Assembly (NCBI RefSeq): GCF_020176695.1
Contig: NZ_JAIWIA010000018.1
Coordinates: 124,001 to 188,000 of the forward strand
Reading direction: 5' to 3'
DNA: 64,000 nucleotides
DNA from: Massilia sp. MS-15
GTDB lineage: Bacteria > Pseudomonadota > Gammaproteobacteria > Burkholderiales > Burkholderiaceae_D
In this document: positions 1-8,768 of the stretch, in pieces
How the letters are laid out: every line of letters begins with the position of its first letter
Numbering within the stretch: position 1 is the first letter of the stretch
The notes under the pieces: generated by a model
The model's input: the letters and a program-made list of their open reading frames with translations, nothing else
What the model was told of the DNA's origin: nothing
Database searches by the model: none
Position numbers and translations under genes: made by a program

Positions 1-389
1 GCGAAAGTTTTTCGCTGGCCAACATGGTGCCCCAGGACCGCGACCACAACCGCCACATCTGGGCGCCGATCGAAGCAGCCGTGCGCAAGATGGCCAAGAA
101 GGAGGGCCAGCTGTACGTGATCACGGGACCGGCCTTTCTCGGCAGCAGCCTGCGCCGGGTCGGCAACGTGATCGTGCCAAGCCACCTGTACAAGGTGGTG
201 TACAGTCCGCGCCAGAAGGCGGGTGCGGCCTGGTTTGTCGAGAACCGCAGCGATGCGCCCATCCAGGTGATCCCGGTCGCCGAGCTGGAGCGCATCCTCG
301 GCATCGAACTGCTTCCTTCGCTGACCCAGAAGCAGAAGGAACGCATGCTGGCGCTGCCGAAGATCCGGCAGAAGAAGTCGCGTTATTGA
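1..389 (+). CDS. DNA/RNA non-specific endonuclease, C-terminal part
   Basis: Only the 3' end lies in the window; the open frame runs in from the left edge (codons from base 3). The visible residues ESFSLANMVPQ, followed by N-R-H-I-W and E, match the metal-binding segment of the NUC1/Serratia nuclease family, in which an Asn binds the catalytic Mg2+. The upstream catalytic DRGH motif is outside the window. Such enzymes cleave DNA and RNA and are usually exported; whether this one has a signal peptide cannot be seen. A basic C-terminal tail (QKKSRY) ends the protein. Family assignment is firm, substrate and role are not. Confidence 0.85.
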   Translation, partial: ESFSLANMVPQDRDHNRHIWAPIEAAVRKMAKKEGQLYVITGPAFLGSSLRRVGNVIVPSHLYKVVYSPRQKAGAAWFVENRSDAPIQVIPVAELERILGIELLPSLTQKQKERMLALPKIRQKKSRY

Positions 390-414
390 CCGCAGCACAG
401 ACAGGAGCAAGCAG

Positions 415-672
415 ATGCCAGCGAAGAAACCATTCACCCCCTTTGCCAACGAAGCCGACGTGCTGGAGATCGGCGACCTGATGCTCGAGAACCGGCTCGA
501 CCGCATCACGGTTTCCGGGGATGTCGACCTGACCGCCGACAAGGCCGGGCTCGCGCTCGCGCGCCGGCTCCACGCCCAGCTGGCCGCCGTGGTCGAGGCG
601 CTCGAGGCGCGCGAGCTTCCCGACCGGCTGCCGCCACCCGATGTCGAGACCGTCGACAATCCCTTTTCCTGA
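415..672 (+). CDS. Hypothetical 85-residue protein
   Basis: Starts 25 bases after the nuclease gene, so it may share its transcript; AGGAG lies about 10 bases before the ATG. The product is acidic, with no signal peptide or membrane segment. Residues 16-45 read as a short beta-type segment (DLMLENRLDRITVSGDVDLT) and residues 46-68 as a helix rich in Ala, Leu and Arg. I do not recognise a family. Codon use and GC at third positions match the neighbours, which supports a real gene. Confidence 0.6.
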   Translation: MPAKKPFTPFANEADVLEIGDLMLENRLDRITVSGDVDLTADKAGLALARRLHAQLAAVVEALEARELPDRLPPPDVETVDNPFS

Positions 673-796
673 TCCTTCCCCCTGCGCGGCGAATGCCGCC
701 GCCGCGCGCACCATTCCGGGTGTCAAGGGTGCGCATACCCCGTCGCGATTGGAGTAACCTCGTTTGCCCTGAAACCAGCGCAGCGAGGAGCATCCG

Positions 797-1231
797 ATGC
801 CTAGCAAACCTTCCGAGAACGCGCCGCAGGATGGCCTGCAGATTCCCGTGATCGAGGAACAGCTGGCCGTCGGCACCCGCGTCGTCGAAACCGGCCGCGG
901 TGTACGCATCCACAAAACGGTCTCGCAGCAAACGGTCACCATCGATGAGCGCCTCATGCGCGAAGAGGTGGACGTCCGGCATGTCCCGGTGGACCGGATC
1001 GTCGCGCTGGAAGAGGCACCTGCAAGCCGCTACGACGGCGATACGCTGGTGGTGCCGGTCCTCGAAGAAGTGCTGGTGGTGGAACGCCGCCTGCGCATCA
1101 AGGAGGAACTGCATATCACCCGCGTCCGGCACGAGGAGCACTACCACGACACGGTTCCGCTCAAGGCGGAACGCGTCGAGGTGGAACGCTTCGACGAGGC
1201 CGCGCCTTCCGCATCCGATACCCACCAATGA
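797..1231 (+). CDS. DUF2382 (YsnF/AvaK-type) stress protein, single domain
   Basis: The 144-residue product is almost entirely a DUF2382 domain: IPVIEEQLAVG near residue 16, then alternating acidic and basic strands such as VDVRHVPVDR and RVRHEEHYHDTV, ending VEVERF. This family is common in desiccation- and stress-tolerant bacteria and its biochemical role is unknown. GAGGAG lies 6 bases before the ATG. Its TGA is 13 bases before the next start, so it probably leads a two-gene unit with the DUF2382 fusion gene that follows. No signal peptide, so presumably cytoplasmic. Confidence 0.8.
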   Translation: MPSKPSENAPQDGLQIPVIEEQLAVGTRVVETGRGVRIHKTVSQQTVTIDERLMREEVDVRHVPVDRIVALEEAPASRYDGDTLVVPVLEEVLVVERRLRIKEELHITRVRHEEHYHDTVPLKAERVEVERFDEAAPSASDTHQ

Positions 1232-1244
1232 TGGAGGAACGATC

Positions 1245-2474
1245 ATGCAACATACTCTGGTAGCCGTTTTCGACAACAACACCGACGCGCGCAATGCGAT
1301 GGACGAGCTGCTCGCGGCGGGCTTTCCGCGCCAGGACGTGCGCATGTCCGGCGACAGTAGCGCCGGCATCAGCGGCAGTGCGACTTCCACCACCACCACC
1401 ACGTCCGCCACGACCAGCGACGCCGACACCGGTATCGGGAGCAGCATCAGGCACTTCTTCAGCGACCTGTTCGGCAGCGACGAGGAGGAAACCCGCCGGA
1501 TGAGCCGCTACGAAGGGGCTGTCAGCGGCGGCAAGTGCGTGATCACCTTGAGCGCCGATTCGCTGCCGGAAGTCGAACGTGCCGCCGACATCGTCGAGCG
1601 CTTCGGCCCGGTCGACATCGACGAGCACTCCGACCAGGTCGTCGCGATGGCGTCCAGCGGCGCCATGCTGCAGGGCAGCCAGAGCCGCATGCAGTCCTAC
1701 TCGGCGTCGGCGCAATCGGGCACCACCCAGCAGCAGGGCAGCATGGCGGGCGCCTCGCTGCAGCGCGACACCGCGATGGAAGCCGGCCGCGCCCATGCGA
1801 CCCGGTCGGACGCGACCCGGTCGGACGCGACCCGGTCGGACGCGACGCGATCGATACCCGTTGTCGAAGAACAGCTGAAGGTCGGCAAGCGTGAAGTGCA
1901 GCGAGGCGGCGTGCGCATCTTCTCGCGTGTCGTCGAGACCCCGGTGGACGAGAGCGTGACCCTGCGCGAGGAGCACGTCGACGTGCAGCGCCGCGCTGTC
2001 GACCAGCCGATCAGCGCGGCCGATGCCGACGCCTTCAAGGAGCAGAGCATCGAAATGCGCGAAACCGCCGAGGAGGCTTTCGTGCAGAAGTCTGCCCGCG
2101 TCGTCGAGGAAGTTACCGTCGGCAAGCATGTTAACCAGCGCCAGGAGCAGATCCACGACACGGTGCGCCACACCGAGGTCGAGGTCGAGCGGCTTGGCGG
2201 CATGGACAACGACCGCGATTACCGCGACCACTTCCAGACCAATTTCGCCTCCAGTGGCGCCGCCTACGACGACTATGCACCGGCCTATACCTACGGGTCG
2301 CAGATGCGCAGCCGGTATGCCGGCCGCCAGTGGGACGAGGTGGAAAACGACCTGCGCACCGACTGGGATACGCGCAGCCGCGGTGGCGCATCGACCTGGG
2401 AAAAGATGAAGGCAGCCGTGCGTCATGGCTGGGATCGCATGACCGACGACGACAGCACCAACCGTCGATACTGA
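1245..2474 (+). CDS. YflT-like / DUF2382 / C-terminal module stress fusion protein
   Basis: A 409-residue protein in three parts. Residues 1-130 resemble the general stress protein 17M (YflT) domain (HTLVAVFDNNTDARNAMDEL and an RYEGAV...VERAADIVERFGP stretch). Residues 204-320 are a DUF2382 domain beginning IPVVEEQLKVG. Residues 324-405 are a module seen again three times in the next gene (AYTYGSQM, then WDEVENDLRTDWDTR, then WEKMKAAVRHGWDRM). A linker at 185-203 is built of ATRSD pentapeptide repeats. The ATG at 1245 was chosen because the homologous start in the next gene has the same GGAGGAACGA leader; the reading frame is open further upstream but there overlaps the previous gene. Cytoplasmic stress role is inferred from domains only. 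Confidence 0.8.
   Translation: MQHTLVAVFDNNTDARNAMDELLAAGFPRQDVRMSGDSSAGISGSATSTTTTTSATTSDADTGIGSSIRHFFSDLFGSDEEETRRMSRYEGAVSGGKCVITLSADSLPEVERAADIVERFGPVDIDEHSDQVVAMASSGAMLQGSQSRMQSYSASAQSGTTQQQGSMAGASLQRDTAMEAGRAHATRSDATRSDATRSDATRSIPVVEEQLKVGKREVQRGGVRIFSRVVETPVDESVTLREEHVDVQRRAVDQPISAADADAFKEQSIEMRETAEEAFVQKSARVVEEVTVGKHVNQRQEQIHDTVRHTEVEVERLGGMDNDRDYRDHFQTNFASSGAAYDDYAPAYTYGSQMRSRYAGRQWDEVENDLRTDWDTRSRGGASTWEKMKAAVRHGWDRMTDDDSTNRRY
1797..1841 (+). repeat. Three tandem 15-bp repeats encoding ATRSD
   Basis: Three exact copies of GCGACCCGGTCGGAC lie head to tail, followed by a degenerate fourth (GCGACGCGATCG). The unit is five codons, so copy-number change would keep the frame and only lengthen the linker between the YflT-like and DUF2382 domains. 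Confidence 0.9.
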
Positions 2475-2494
2475 ACCTGTGTGCGACTTCCCGA

Positions 2495-2518
2495 ACGGCG
2501 CTGCGGCGCCGTTTTTTC
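2495..2518 (+). terminator. Rho-independent terminator after the stress fusion gene
   Basis: A perfect 7-bp GC stem (ACGGCGC, loop TGCG, GCGCCGT) is followed by a run of six T. It lies 20 bases past the stop at 2474 and separates the first two stress genes from the third. Confidence 0.85.
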
Positions 2519-2675
2519 TTTGCGTCCGGCGCGCCTCTTCAAGCGAAGATAACCTCAGGAAAAAAGCTTTCCACTCCGGCCCGGCATGCGCGCGCGCGCG
2601 CATCCGTGATTGATGTAATCTCAACTTATTGGCTGACGGCGAGGCCTTTGAATTCACCATTACGGAGGAACGACC

Positions 2676-4556
2676 ATGCAACATACCCTTGTAGCCGTGT
2701 TCGACAACCGGACCGACGCACAGAACGCGATGAACGAGCTGATGTCCTCGGGCTTCTCGCGCGACGAGGTCCGGCTTTCCAACGCGGATCCTACCGGCAT
2801 GACCGACAGCACCACCGGCCGCAGCGATACCCTCGGCGAACGCCACGACGACGACACGCTGGCCGATGGCACCGGCCTCGGCATCGGCGCCAGCATCAAG
2901 CACTTCTTCACCGACCTGTTCGGCGCCGACAACAGCCCGCAGGCCAGCAGGTACGAAGGCGCCGTGACGCGCGGCCACCACGTGCTGACCGTGCGCGCCG
3001 ACTCGCTGCCCGAAGTCGAACGGGCCGCCGACATCGTCGAGCGCTATGGGCCAACCGACATCGACGAGCAGGCCTCCGGCAGCGGCGCGATGGCGTCGGG
3101 CACGATGGGCACGATGGGTCCGGGCATGTCTGAATCGATGCGCATGAGCGGCGCCGGCGGCATGCAGCAAAGCGCGTCGATGGCGGCCCAGTCGGGCACC
3201 GGATCCAGCCTCGGCGCAGGCAGCGCCGGAAGCATGGGCACCAGCACGGGCATGAGCGGCAGTAGCGGCAGCGCCACCGCGGGCGCGGCCACCGGCATGG
3301 GCGCCGCCGCGGCAGCGGGCGCCAGCAGCCAGCTCGACAACCCTGGCGACCGCAAGCTATTCCAGCAGCAGTCGCTGAACCAGGCCGAGCCGATGGGCAC
3401 GACCTACCAGGAACCCCAGGGCAGCAGCGGCCTGGGCGCCACCGGCGGCACCTCGCTGCAGGGATCGACGCTGCGGGAGAACGCGGTGCAGGCCTCGTCC
3501 CTGGACGGCACCCAGGGCAGCTCGCTGCAGGGCTCCTCGCTGGAAGGCTCCGCGCTGCAGGGTGCCAGCGGGTCGATGCAGCGCGATACTGCCATGGGCG
3601 GCGGCACGGGCGGCGCCAGCAGCTTGACCGAAAGCCAGCGCGGCAGGTCGCGCATCTATTCGCGCGGCGCCGATACCGGGTCCAGTGGCCGCAGCCTCGA
3701 CATCGGCAGCAATCTCTTTGGCGACGATGACGACTACTACCGCAACCACTTCCTGGCCAACTACCAGGACGAGGACTACGAGCGCATCAAGCCCGCTTAC
3801 GCCTACGGTTCGGAAATGGCGCGCAGCGACAAGTACCGCGGCCGCCGCTGGGACGAAGCCGAGAGCGAGCTGCGCACCGACTGGGATGCGCGCCATGGCA
3901 GTTCCGGCACCGCCAGCGCCGCTGGCGCGGCCATCGGCAGCACCTGGGAAAAGATGAAGTCCGCCGTGCGTCGCGGCTGGGACCGCATGACCCTGGACGA
4001 CGACGAGGACAGCTACTACCGCAGCCACTATGACACCCACCTGAGCAGCTCCGGCATGGACTACGACAGCGTCAAGCCGGCGTACACCTATGGCGCCGAC
4101 ATGCGCAAGAGCGAGCTCTATCGCAACCGGCCATGGGACGACATCGAGGGCGACATGCGACGTGGCTGGGATTCGCGGATCAGCGCCGGCACCGGCAGCA
4201 GCGCCACCACCACTGCGTCCGGCGCCGGCGCCGCCATCGGCGGGGCCTGGGACCGCATGAAGGCGGCCGTGCGCCATGGCTGGGACAGGATGACCGAGGA
4301 CGACGACAACGCCTACCGCAGCCACTGGAACGCCACCTACAGCACCGCGCAGGATGCCGGCAGCTACGACGACTATAAGCCGGCTTACGCCTACGGTACC
4401 GAGATGGCGCGCAACGAGCGCTATCGCGGCCGCCGCTGGGACGAAGTCGAGAACGATCTGCGCAGCGACTGGGATACCCGCTATGGCGGCGGCCAGTCGA
4501 CCTGGGAAAAGATGAAGTCCGCCGTGCGCCACGGCTGGGACCGGGTCACGTCGTAA
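2676..4556 (+). CDS. YflT-like stress protein with three tandem C-terminal modules
   Basis: A 626-residue paralogue of the upstream fusion gene with the same first residues (MQHTLVAVFDN) and the same GGAGGAACGA ribosome-binding leader. Residues 1-130 are the YflT-like domain. Residues 131-345 are low-complexity Gly/Ser/Met/Ala. The DUF2382 domain is absent. Three copies of an 80-100 residue module follow, at about 349-440, 443-540 and 542-624. Each holds Y-[RY]-[NS]-H-[FYW], then KPAY[AT]YG, W-D-[ED] with a D-W-D-x-R or equivalent, and W-[ED]-[KR]-M-K-[SA]-A-V-R-x-G-W-D-R. It has its own upstream region of 201 bases beyond a terminator, so probably its own promoter. The function of the module is unknown; a role in osmotic or desiccation stress is inferred only from the fused domains. 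Confidence 0.8.
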   Translation: MQHTLVAVFDNRTDAQNAMNELMSSGFSRDEVRLSNADPTGMTDSTTGRSDTLGERHDDDTLADGTGLGIGASIKHFFTDLFGADNSPQASRYEGAVTRGHHVLTVRADSLPEVERAADIVERYGPTDIDEQASGSGAMASGTMGTMGPGMSESMRMSGAGGMQQSASMAAQSGTGSSLGAGSAGSMGTSTGMSGSSGSATAGAATGMGAAAAAGASSQLDNPGDRKLFQQQSLNQAEPMGTTYQEPQGSSGLGATGGTSLQGSTLRENAVQASSLDGTQGSSLQGSSLEGSALQGASGSMQRDTAMGGGTGGASSLTESQRGRSRIYSRGADTGSSGRSLDIGSNLFGDDDDYYRNHFLANYQDEDYERIKPAYAYGSEMARSDKYRGRRWDEAESELRTDWDARHGSSGTASAAGAAIGSTWEKMKSAVRRGWDRMTLDDDEDSYYRSHYDTHLSSSGMDYDSVKPAYTYGADMRKSELYRNRPWDDIEGDMRRGWDSRISAGTGSSATTTASGAGAAIGGAWDRMKAAVRHGWDRMTEDDDNAYRSHWNATYSTAQDAGSYDDYKPAYAYGTEMARNERYRGRRWDEVENDLRSDWDTRYGGGQSTWEKMKSAVRHGWDRVTS

Positions 4557-4588
4557 GCGGGCCGCGACCGGCCACCCGGCTGAGGTAA

Positions 4589-4616
4589 GAAAAAATCGGC
4601 GCCCAAGGGCGCCGAT
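4589..4616 (-). terminator. Rho-independent terminator of the M16 peptidase gene
   Basis: Read on the minus strand, a perfect 10-bp stem (ATCGGCGCCC, loop TT, GGGCGCCGAT) is followed by a T run. It lies 20 bases past the peptidase stop. On the plus strand the T run is on the wrong side, so any effect on the convergent stress gene is secondary. Confidence 0.85.
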
Positions 4617-4635
4617 TGCATGTCCGCCTTGCGGA

Positions 4636-7536
4636 TTACTGCGCGAAGGCCTCGGCCGCCGGGTTGATTTTCACCGCTTCCGGACGGATGCCCAGCTTCA
4701 GGGCGCCGATCTGCTTGTCCTCGTCGAGCAGCGACTGCGGTTTCTGCGCATCGTAGGTGATCGGCGAGAAGGCGTCGCTGACCAGCTTGTCCTTCAGGCC
4801 GGCCGCATCCTTGGTGATGATCACCGCCGACAGGTTCTTGCTCGACAGGTGCTTCCGGATCGCGGCATTGACGTCGGCCACGCTCAGCCTGGCCAGCGCC
4901 TCGCGCATCATGCGCGTGAACTCCGGCGTACGGTACCACTGGGCATCGAGCGCATAGCCGAGTTGCTGGTCCTGGGTGGCGGTCATCACGAACACGTTTT
5001 TCATCAGGTAGTCGCGGGTGGTCTCGAAGTCCTGCTGCGACAGGCCGCCGGAGACCAGCTTGTCCAGCTCGAACAGCGCGGCGCGCAGGGCGAAGTGGCC
5101 GTTCTGCGGCGCCACCGGGCGGATCCAGACTTCGAACAGCTGCGCCTTGCGGCCCAGGTTCGGGTTCGGGAAGAACTGGAACATGCCGCGCGGGAAGGCT
5201 TCGATGTAGGCGTAGTCGCCGTAGTTCAGGCCGCGTTCCTCGCGGATGCGCTGGTACAGACGGGCGCTCGAGGCGCGGTGCTCGCCCAGCCAGGTCTTGG
5301 CCAGCCACAGGGCGGCGAAGTCGGGGTGCGAACGGGTCACCTCGATCGGCAGGCCGAACGAGATCGCGGTGGCGCGGGTATTCTTCTCGATGATTTCCAC
5401 TTCCAGGCCGTTGGGCATGCGGCCGCGGAGCGGCGGCGTGGCCGGCAGGCCGGCACCGGCCGGCAGGCGGGCCAGCGCGCCCTTGAGCGAAGCCACCATC
5501 GCATCGCTGACGTCGCCCGAGATGCCGACCCGCAGCGCGCCCTGCTGGTAGGCCTGGCGGTAGAAGCTCTTCACGTCGTCCAGCGTGATCGCGTCGATGC
5601 CCTTGGCCGTGCCCAGCACCGGGTGGCCGTAGGGCGTACCGGCGAAGACATTCGCCTGCAGCCTCTCCTTGCCAAACTCTTCCTCGTTATTGTCCTTCAG
5701 GTCGAGCACCAGGGCGTTCTTCTGTGCGTCCTTCAGGCGCCGGAAGTCTTCCTCGCGGAAGCCCGGATCGACCAGCAGCGGCAGCGCAATGCCCAGGTAC
5801 TGGTTCCAGTTGTCCTTGTGGGTCGAGCCGGTAAAGGTGGTCATCTCCTTGTCGGTCTGCTCGCTGAAGCTGGCCGCCAGCGGGAACAGGGCCTTGGTCA
5901 CCTCGTCGATCTTGCGCTCGCGCGAACCGCTCGCGGCCACCATCGCCGCGGTCAGCGCGGCCAGGCCTTCCTTGCCCTTCGGGTCGTGGGCGGAACCGGC
6001 CGCGAACAGCAGCTTGAAACGGATCTGCGGCAAGGCCGATTTCTGCACCAGCACGTCGAAGTGCGCAGGGGAACCGGCGGCCTTCGCCCCTTGCGCGGCA
6101 TCGGCCAGCTTCGGCAGGGTGCCGATGGCGGCCGGCAGGGCCTCGTGCGACAGGGTGGTGACCACCATCGCATTGTCCACCAGGTACTTGCGGGCCGCGG
6201 CCTGCAGGTCGGCCGGGGTCAGGCTGTCGACCACCCGGTAGTAGCGGTTCAGGGTGCCGTAGGAGCGCTCGAAGTGCACATAGGAGGCGAGGGTGGAGGC
6301 GATCGCCTCGGTATTGTCCAGCGAACGGATCAGGCCATACTTGTTGGCCGACTTGGCGTCGGCCAGCGCACCGGCGGTCACCGGCTCGTCGCGCAGCCTG
6401 GCCACCGTCTCCAGGATGGCGTCGCGCACGTACAAGGCGTCCTGCGGCTTCTTCACGCGCGCGCCGATGGTGGCCAGGGTCGGGTCGACCCGGTTCGGTA
6501 CGAAGTCGAACAGCTGGTCGACCTTCTGTTCGTCCTGCACGAGGCGCTTGTACAGGGAGGAAGTGCGGCCGAAGCTGAGCGAGAGCAGCATCGACAGCGC
6601 GGCCTGGTCCTTCTGGCGGTCCGAGAAAGCGGGGGCGCGGAAGGCCACCGTCACCAGCGGCAGGGTCGGCGTCTGCCAGGCCACATGCCGGTACTGCGCG
6701 CCCTTCGGCGCCGGCTCGGCCGGCCCGTTCGACTTGAAGCTGCCGCGCTTCCAGGCACCCCAGTACTTCTCGACCATCGCCACCGCCTTGGCCGGCTCGA
6801 CGTCGCCGGCGATGATCACGGTGGTGCGCTCGGGCCGGTACCAGCGGTCGAAGAAGACCTTCGAGTATGCATACTGGTTCGGCATGTCCTCGATGTCCTT
6901 CAGGAAGCCCATCGTGGTGTGGCGGTAGGTGTGGGTGCTGAAGGCGGCCTCGCGCTGGACCTCGAACAGCTTTTGCATCGGATTCGCGCTGTTCTTGTTG
7001 TATTCGCCCAGCACGGCGCGCGACTCGGTCTTGAAGGCCTCCACCGGATAGGACAGGTGCTGGAAGCGGTCGGCCTCGACCTTCAGCACGGTTTCCAGGT
7101 CTTCCTTGGCGAAGGTGGTGTAGTAGTTGGTCAGGTCGTCGCTGGTGTAGGCGTTCTGGCGCGCACCGGCCTTGGTGATGATGGCCTGGTACTTCTCCGG
7201 CGGATAGGCCGGGGTGCCGCGGAACATCATGTGTTCGAAGAAGTGGGCAAAGCCTGACTTGCCCGGTTCCACCTCGTTGCGCGAGCCGGTCTGCACCGGG
7301 ATGTGCACCGAGACCAGGTTCGGGAAGCCGGTCGGCACCACGATCACCTTGAGGCCGTTCGGCAGGGTCTTTTCGCTTGCCTTGAAGGGCAGGACGTCGG
7401 CGCCGGCCGGCGCGGCGGCGGCCGCCTTCGTCGCCGGGGCGGCCATGGCGTGGGGGGCGAAGGCGAGCAGGGCTGCCAGCACAGCGGCCGGCATGGACGT
7501 CGCGAAAGGCGGCCGCGACAGGGTGGTTGTCAACAC
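4636..7536 (-). CDS. M16-family zinc metallopeptidase, two-domain, exported
   Basis: The 966-residue product has an N-terminal signal-type segment (residues 15-32, AAVLAALLAFAPHAMA). A first M16 domain carries the inverted zinc motif H98-F-F-E101-H102, with a probable third ligand at E178 (VLGEYNK). A second, non-catalytic M16 half covers about 510-930, as in pitrilysin-like enzymes. These enzymes degrade peptides in the periplasm. The GTG start was chosen because AGGAG sits 6 bases upstream; an ATG at 7494 would cut into the signal peptide. It follows the diguanylate cyclase gene by 72 bases and ends at a strong terminator. Family is firm, natural substrate unknown. Confidence 0.9.
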   Translation of the reverse strand: MLTTTLSRPPFATSMPAAVLAALLAFAPHAMAAPATKAAAAAPAGADVLPFKASEKTLPNGLKVIVVPTGFPNLVSVHIPVQTGSRNEVEPGKSGFAHFFEHMMFRGTPAYPPEKYQAIITKAGARQNAYTSDDLTNYYTTFAKEDLETVLKVEADRFQHLSYPVEAFKTESRAVLGEYNKNSANPMQKLFEVQREAAFSTHTYRHTTMGFLKDIEDMPNQYAYSKVFFDRWYRPERTTVIIAGDVEPAKAVAMVEKYWGAWKRGSFKSNGPAEPAPKGAQYRHVAWQTPTLPLVTVAFRAPAFSDRQKDQAALSMLLSLSFGRTSSLYKRLVQDEQKVDQLFDFVPNRVDPTLATIGARVKKPQDALYVRDAILETVARLRDEPVTAGALADAKSANKYGLIRSLDNTEAIASTLASYVHFERSYGTLNRYYRVVDSLTPADLQAAARKYLVDNAMVVTTLSHEALPAAIGTLPKLADAAQGAKAAGSPAHFDVLVQKSALPQIRFKLLFAAGSAHDPKGKEGLAALTAAMVAASGSRERKIDEVTKALFPLAASFSEQTDKEMTTFTGSTHKDNWNQYLGIALPLLVDPGFREEDFRRLKDAQKNALVLDLKDNNEEEFGKERLQANVFAGTPYGHPVLGTAKGIDAITLDDVKSFYRQAYQQGALRVGISGDVSDAMVASLKGALARLPAGAGLPATPPLRGRMPNGLEVEIIEKNTRATAISFGLPIEVTRSHPDFAALWLAKTWLGEHRASSARLYQRIREERGLNYGDYAYIEAFPRGMFQFFPNPNLGRKAQLFEVWIRPVAPQNGHFALRAALFELDKLVSGGLSQQDFETTRDYLMKNVFVMTATQDQQLGYALDAQWYRTPEFTRMMREALARLSVADVNAAIRKHLSSKNLSAVIITKDAAGLKDKLVSDAFSPITYDAQKPQSLLDEDKQIGALKLGIRPEAVKINPAAEAFAQ

Positions 7537-7559
7537 GTTCTCTCCTTTTGGGAATATTA

Positions 7560-7576
7560 CTATCCGTCAAGGATAG
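7560..7576. other. Short dyad before the M16 peptidase gene
   Basis: CTATCC, five bases, GGATAG: a perfect 6-bp inverted repeat between the diguanylate cyclase stop and the peptidase ribosome-binding site. It could be a weak operator or RNA hairpin; there is nothing further to decide this. Confidence 0.3.
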
Positions 7577-7608
7577 ATGATCCGACAAGGAAAGAACAGG
7601 GGCCGCCT

Positions 7609-8616
7609 TCAGGCCGCTTCGCTCAAGGGAAGGCTGATGCGGTTGCGGCCAAGGTGCTTGGCGCGGTACAGCGCGGCGTCCGCGGTTGCCACCAGCTCGC
7701 TGGCGGCGCTGTCCGGCCCCGCGATCGCGGTGGCGGCGCCGATCGATACCGTCACATGGCCGCCGGGGGTACTCGAGGGCAGGCACAATTGTTCAACCCG
7801 GCAGCGGATCCGCTCGGCAACGATGGCGGCGCCCTTGAGCGACTGGTTCGGCAGGATCACGGCGAATTCCTCGCCCCCATAGCGGGCCACGAGGTCGGTG
7901 GCCCGCATCTCGGCGGCCACCGCGCGCGCCACCCGCTTCAGGCAGTCGTCGCCGCCGAGGTGACCGTTGGCATCGTTGTAGGCCTTGAAATTGTCCACGT
8001 CCACCATCAGCAGCGAGAGCGGCTGTTGCTGGCGCAGGGCCCGGGACCATTCGGACTGCAGGGTGTCGTCGAAGCAGCGCCGGTTGGCCAGCCCGGTCAG
8101 GCCGTCACGGGTGGCCAGCTTCTCCAGTGCCACCTGGGCCATTTTTTCCTCGGTCAGGTCGCGCAGAGTCTGGACCACGGCCATCAGTTCGCCATCGGCG
8201 CCGGAGATCGGGCTGGCGTCGGCCGCCAGGTAGCGGCGGCGCCCGGCGCACGGCATGTCGAACCAGCTTTCCACGCTCAGGCCGGCTGCTCCCTCGGCCG
8301 TGCCGCCCGCCACCCCGTGCGGCAGGATGCTGCGCTGCGCTTCGCGCCGGCGCTGCAGCACCAGGTCGGCCAGGGTCGGGTGCCGGTGCTGGAAAAAACT
8401 GCGCCAATGCTCGGCCGTACCCAGCACGTCCCGGGCTGGAACCCCGGTCAGGCCCTCGCAGGCGCGGTTCCAGATCATCACCCGGCCCTCGGAATCGAGC
8501 ACGAATACCGGAACCGACAGGGTGGCCACCAGTTGCCCGACGAAGGCCGCGTCCCTCACGGCGGCGGGCGGCATGCTGGATCGGTTGGCGGCTTCCTGGT
8601 GCGGTGTGCTGATCAT
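7609..8616 (-). CDS. PAS-GGDEF diguanylate cyclase
   Basis: The 335-residue protein joins a PAS domain (about 22-155, containing VFVLDSEGRVMIWNRACEGLTG) to a GGDEF domain (165-330). The active-site motif is G247-G-E-E-F251, a functional variant, and an inhibitory I-site R238-A-T-D241 sits five residues before it. This predicts synthesis of cyclic di-GMP from two GTP with product feedback. There is no signal peptide or membrane segment, so it is cytosolic; the PAS ligand is unknown. AGAGGACGACC precedes the ATG. It sits between an orphan histidine kinase and the peptidase gene, all on the minus strand. A PilZ-type protein occurs later in the window, but that pilZ clade need not bind c-di-GMP. 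Confidence 0.92.
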   Translation of the reverse strand: MISTPHQEAANRSSMPPAAVRDAAFVGQLVATLSVPVFVLDSEGRVMIWNRACEGLTGVPARDVLGTAEHWRSFFQHRHPTLADLVLQRRREAQRSILPHGVAGGTAEGAAGLSVESWFDMPCAGRRRYLAADASPISGADGELMAVVQTLRDLTEEKMAQVALEKLATRDGLTGLANRRCFDDTLQSEWSRALRQQQPLSLLMVDVDNFKAYNDANGHLGGDDCLKRVARAVAAEMRATDLVARYGGEEFAVILPNQSLKGAAIVAERIRCRVEQLCLPSSTPGGHVTVSIGAATAIAGPDSAASELVATADAALYRAKHLGRNRISLPLSEAA

Positions 8617-8768
8617 GGTCGTCCTCTGCGGTTCCGGTCAGGCAGCTGGATTGCTGCCAACAGGAAACGATTCTGCTACCGCACAGGCGCGAACTTCTTG
8701 ATTTTCAGCAATGCGCAGCGATCAGCCTGCCCGAGCCGACCGGTCCGCCGTACGCCGGTCACGCTTGT

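Noticed and set aside
1797..1853. CRISPR-like short repeats
   Set aside because: The copies are contiguous without spacers and encode an in-frame pentapeptide.
4849..7257. An 802-codon open frame on the plus strand
   Set aside because: Antisense to the M16 peptidase gene, with no recognisable protein features.
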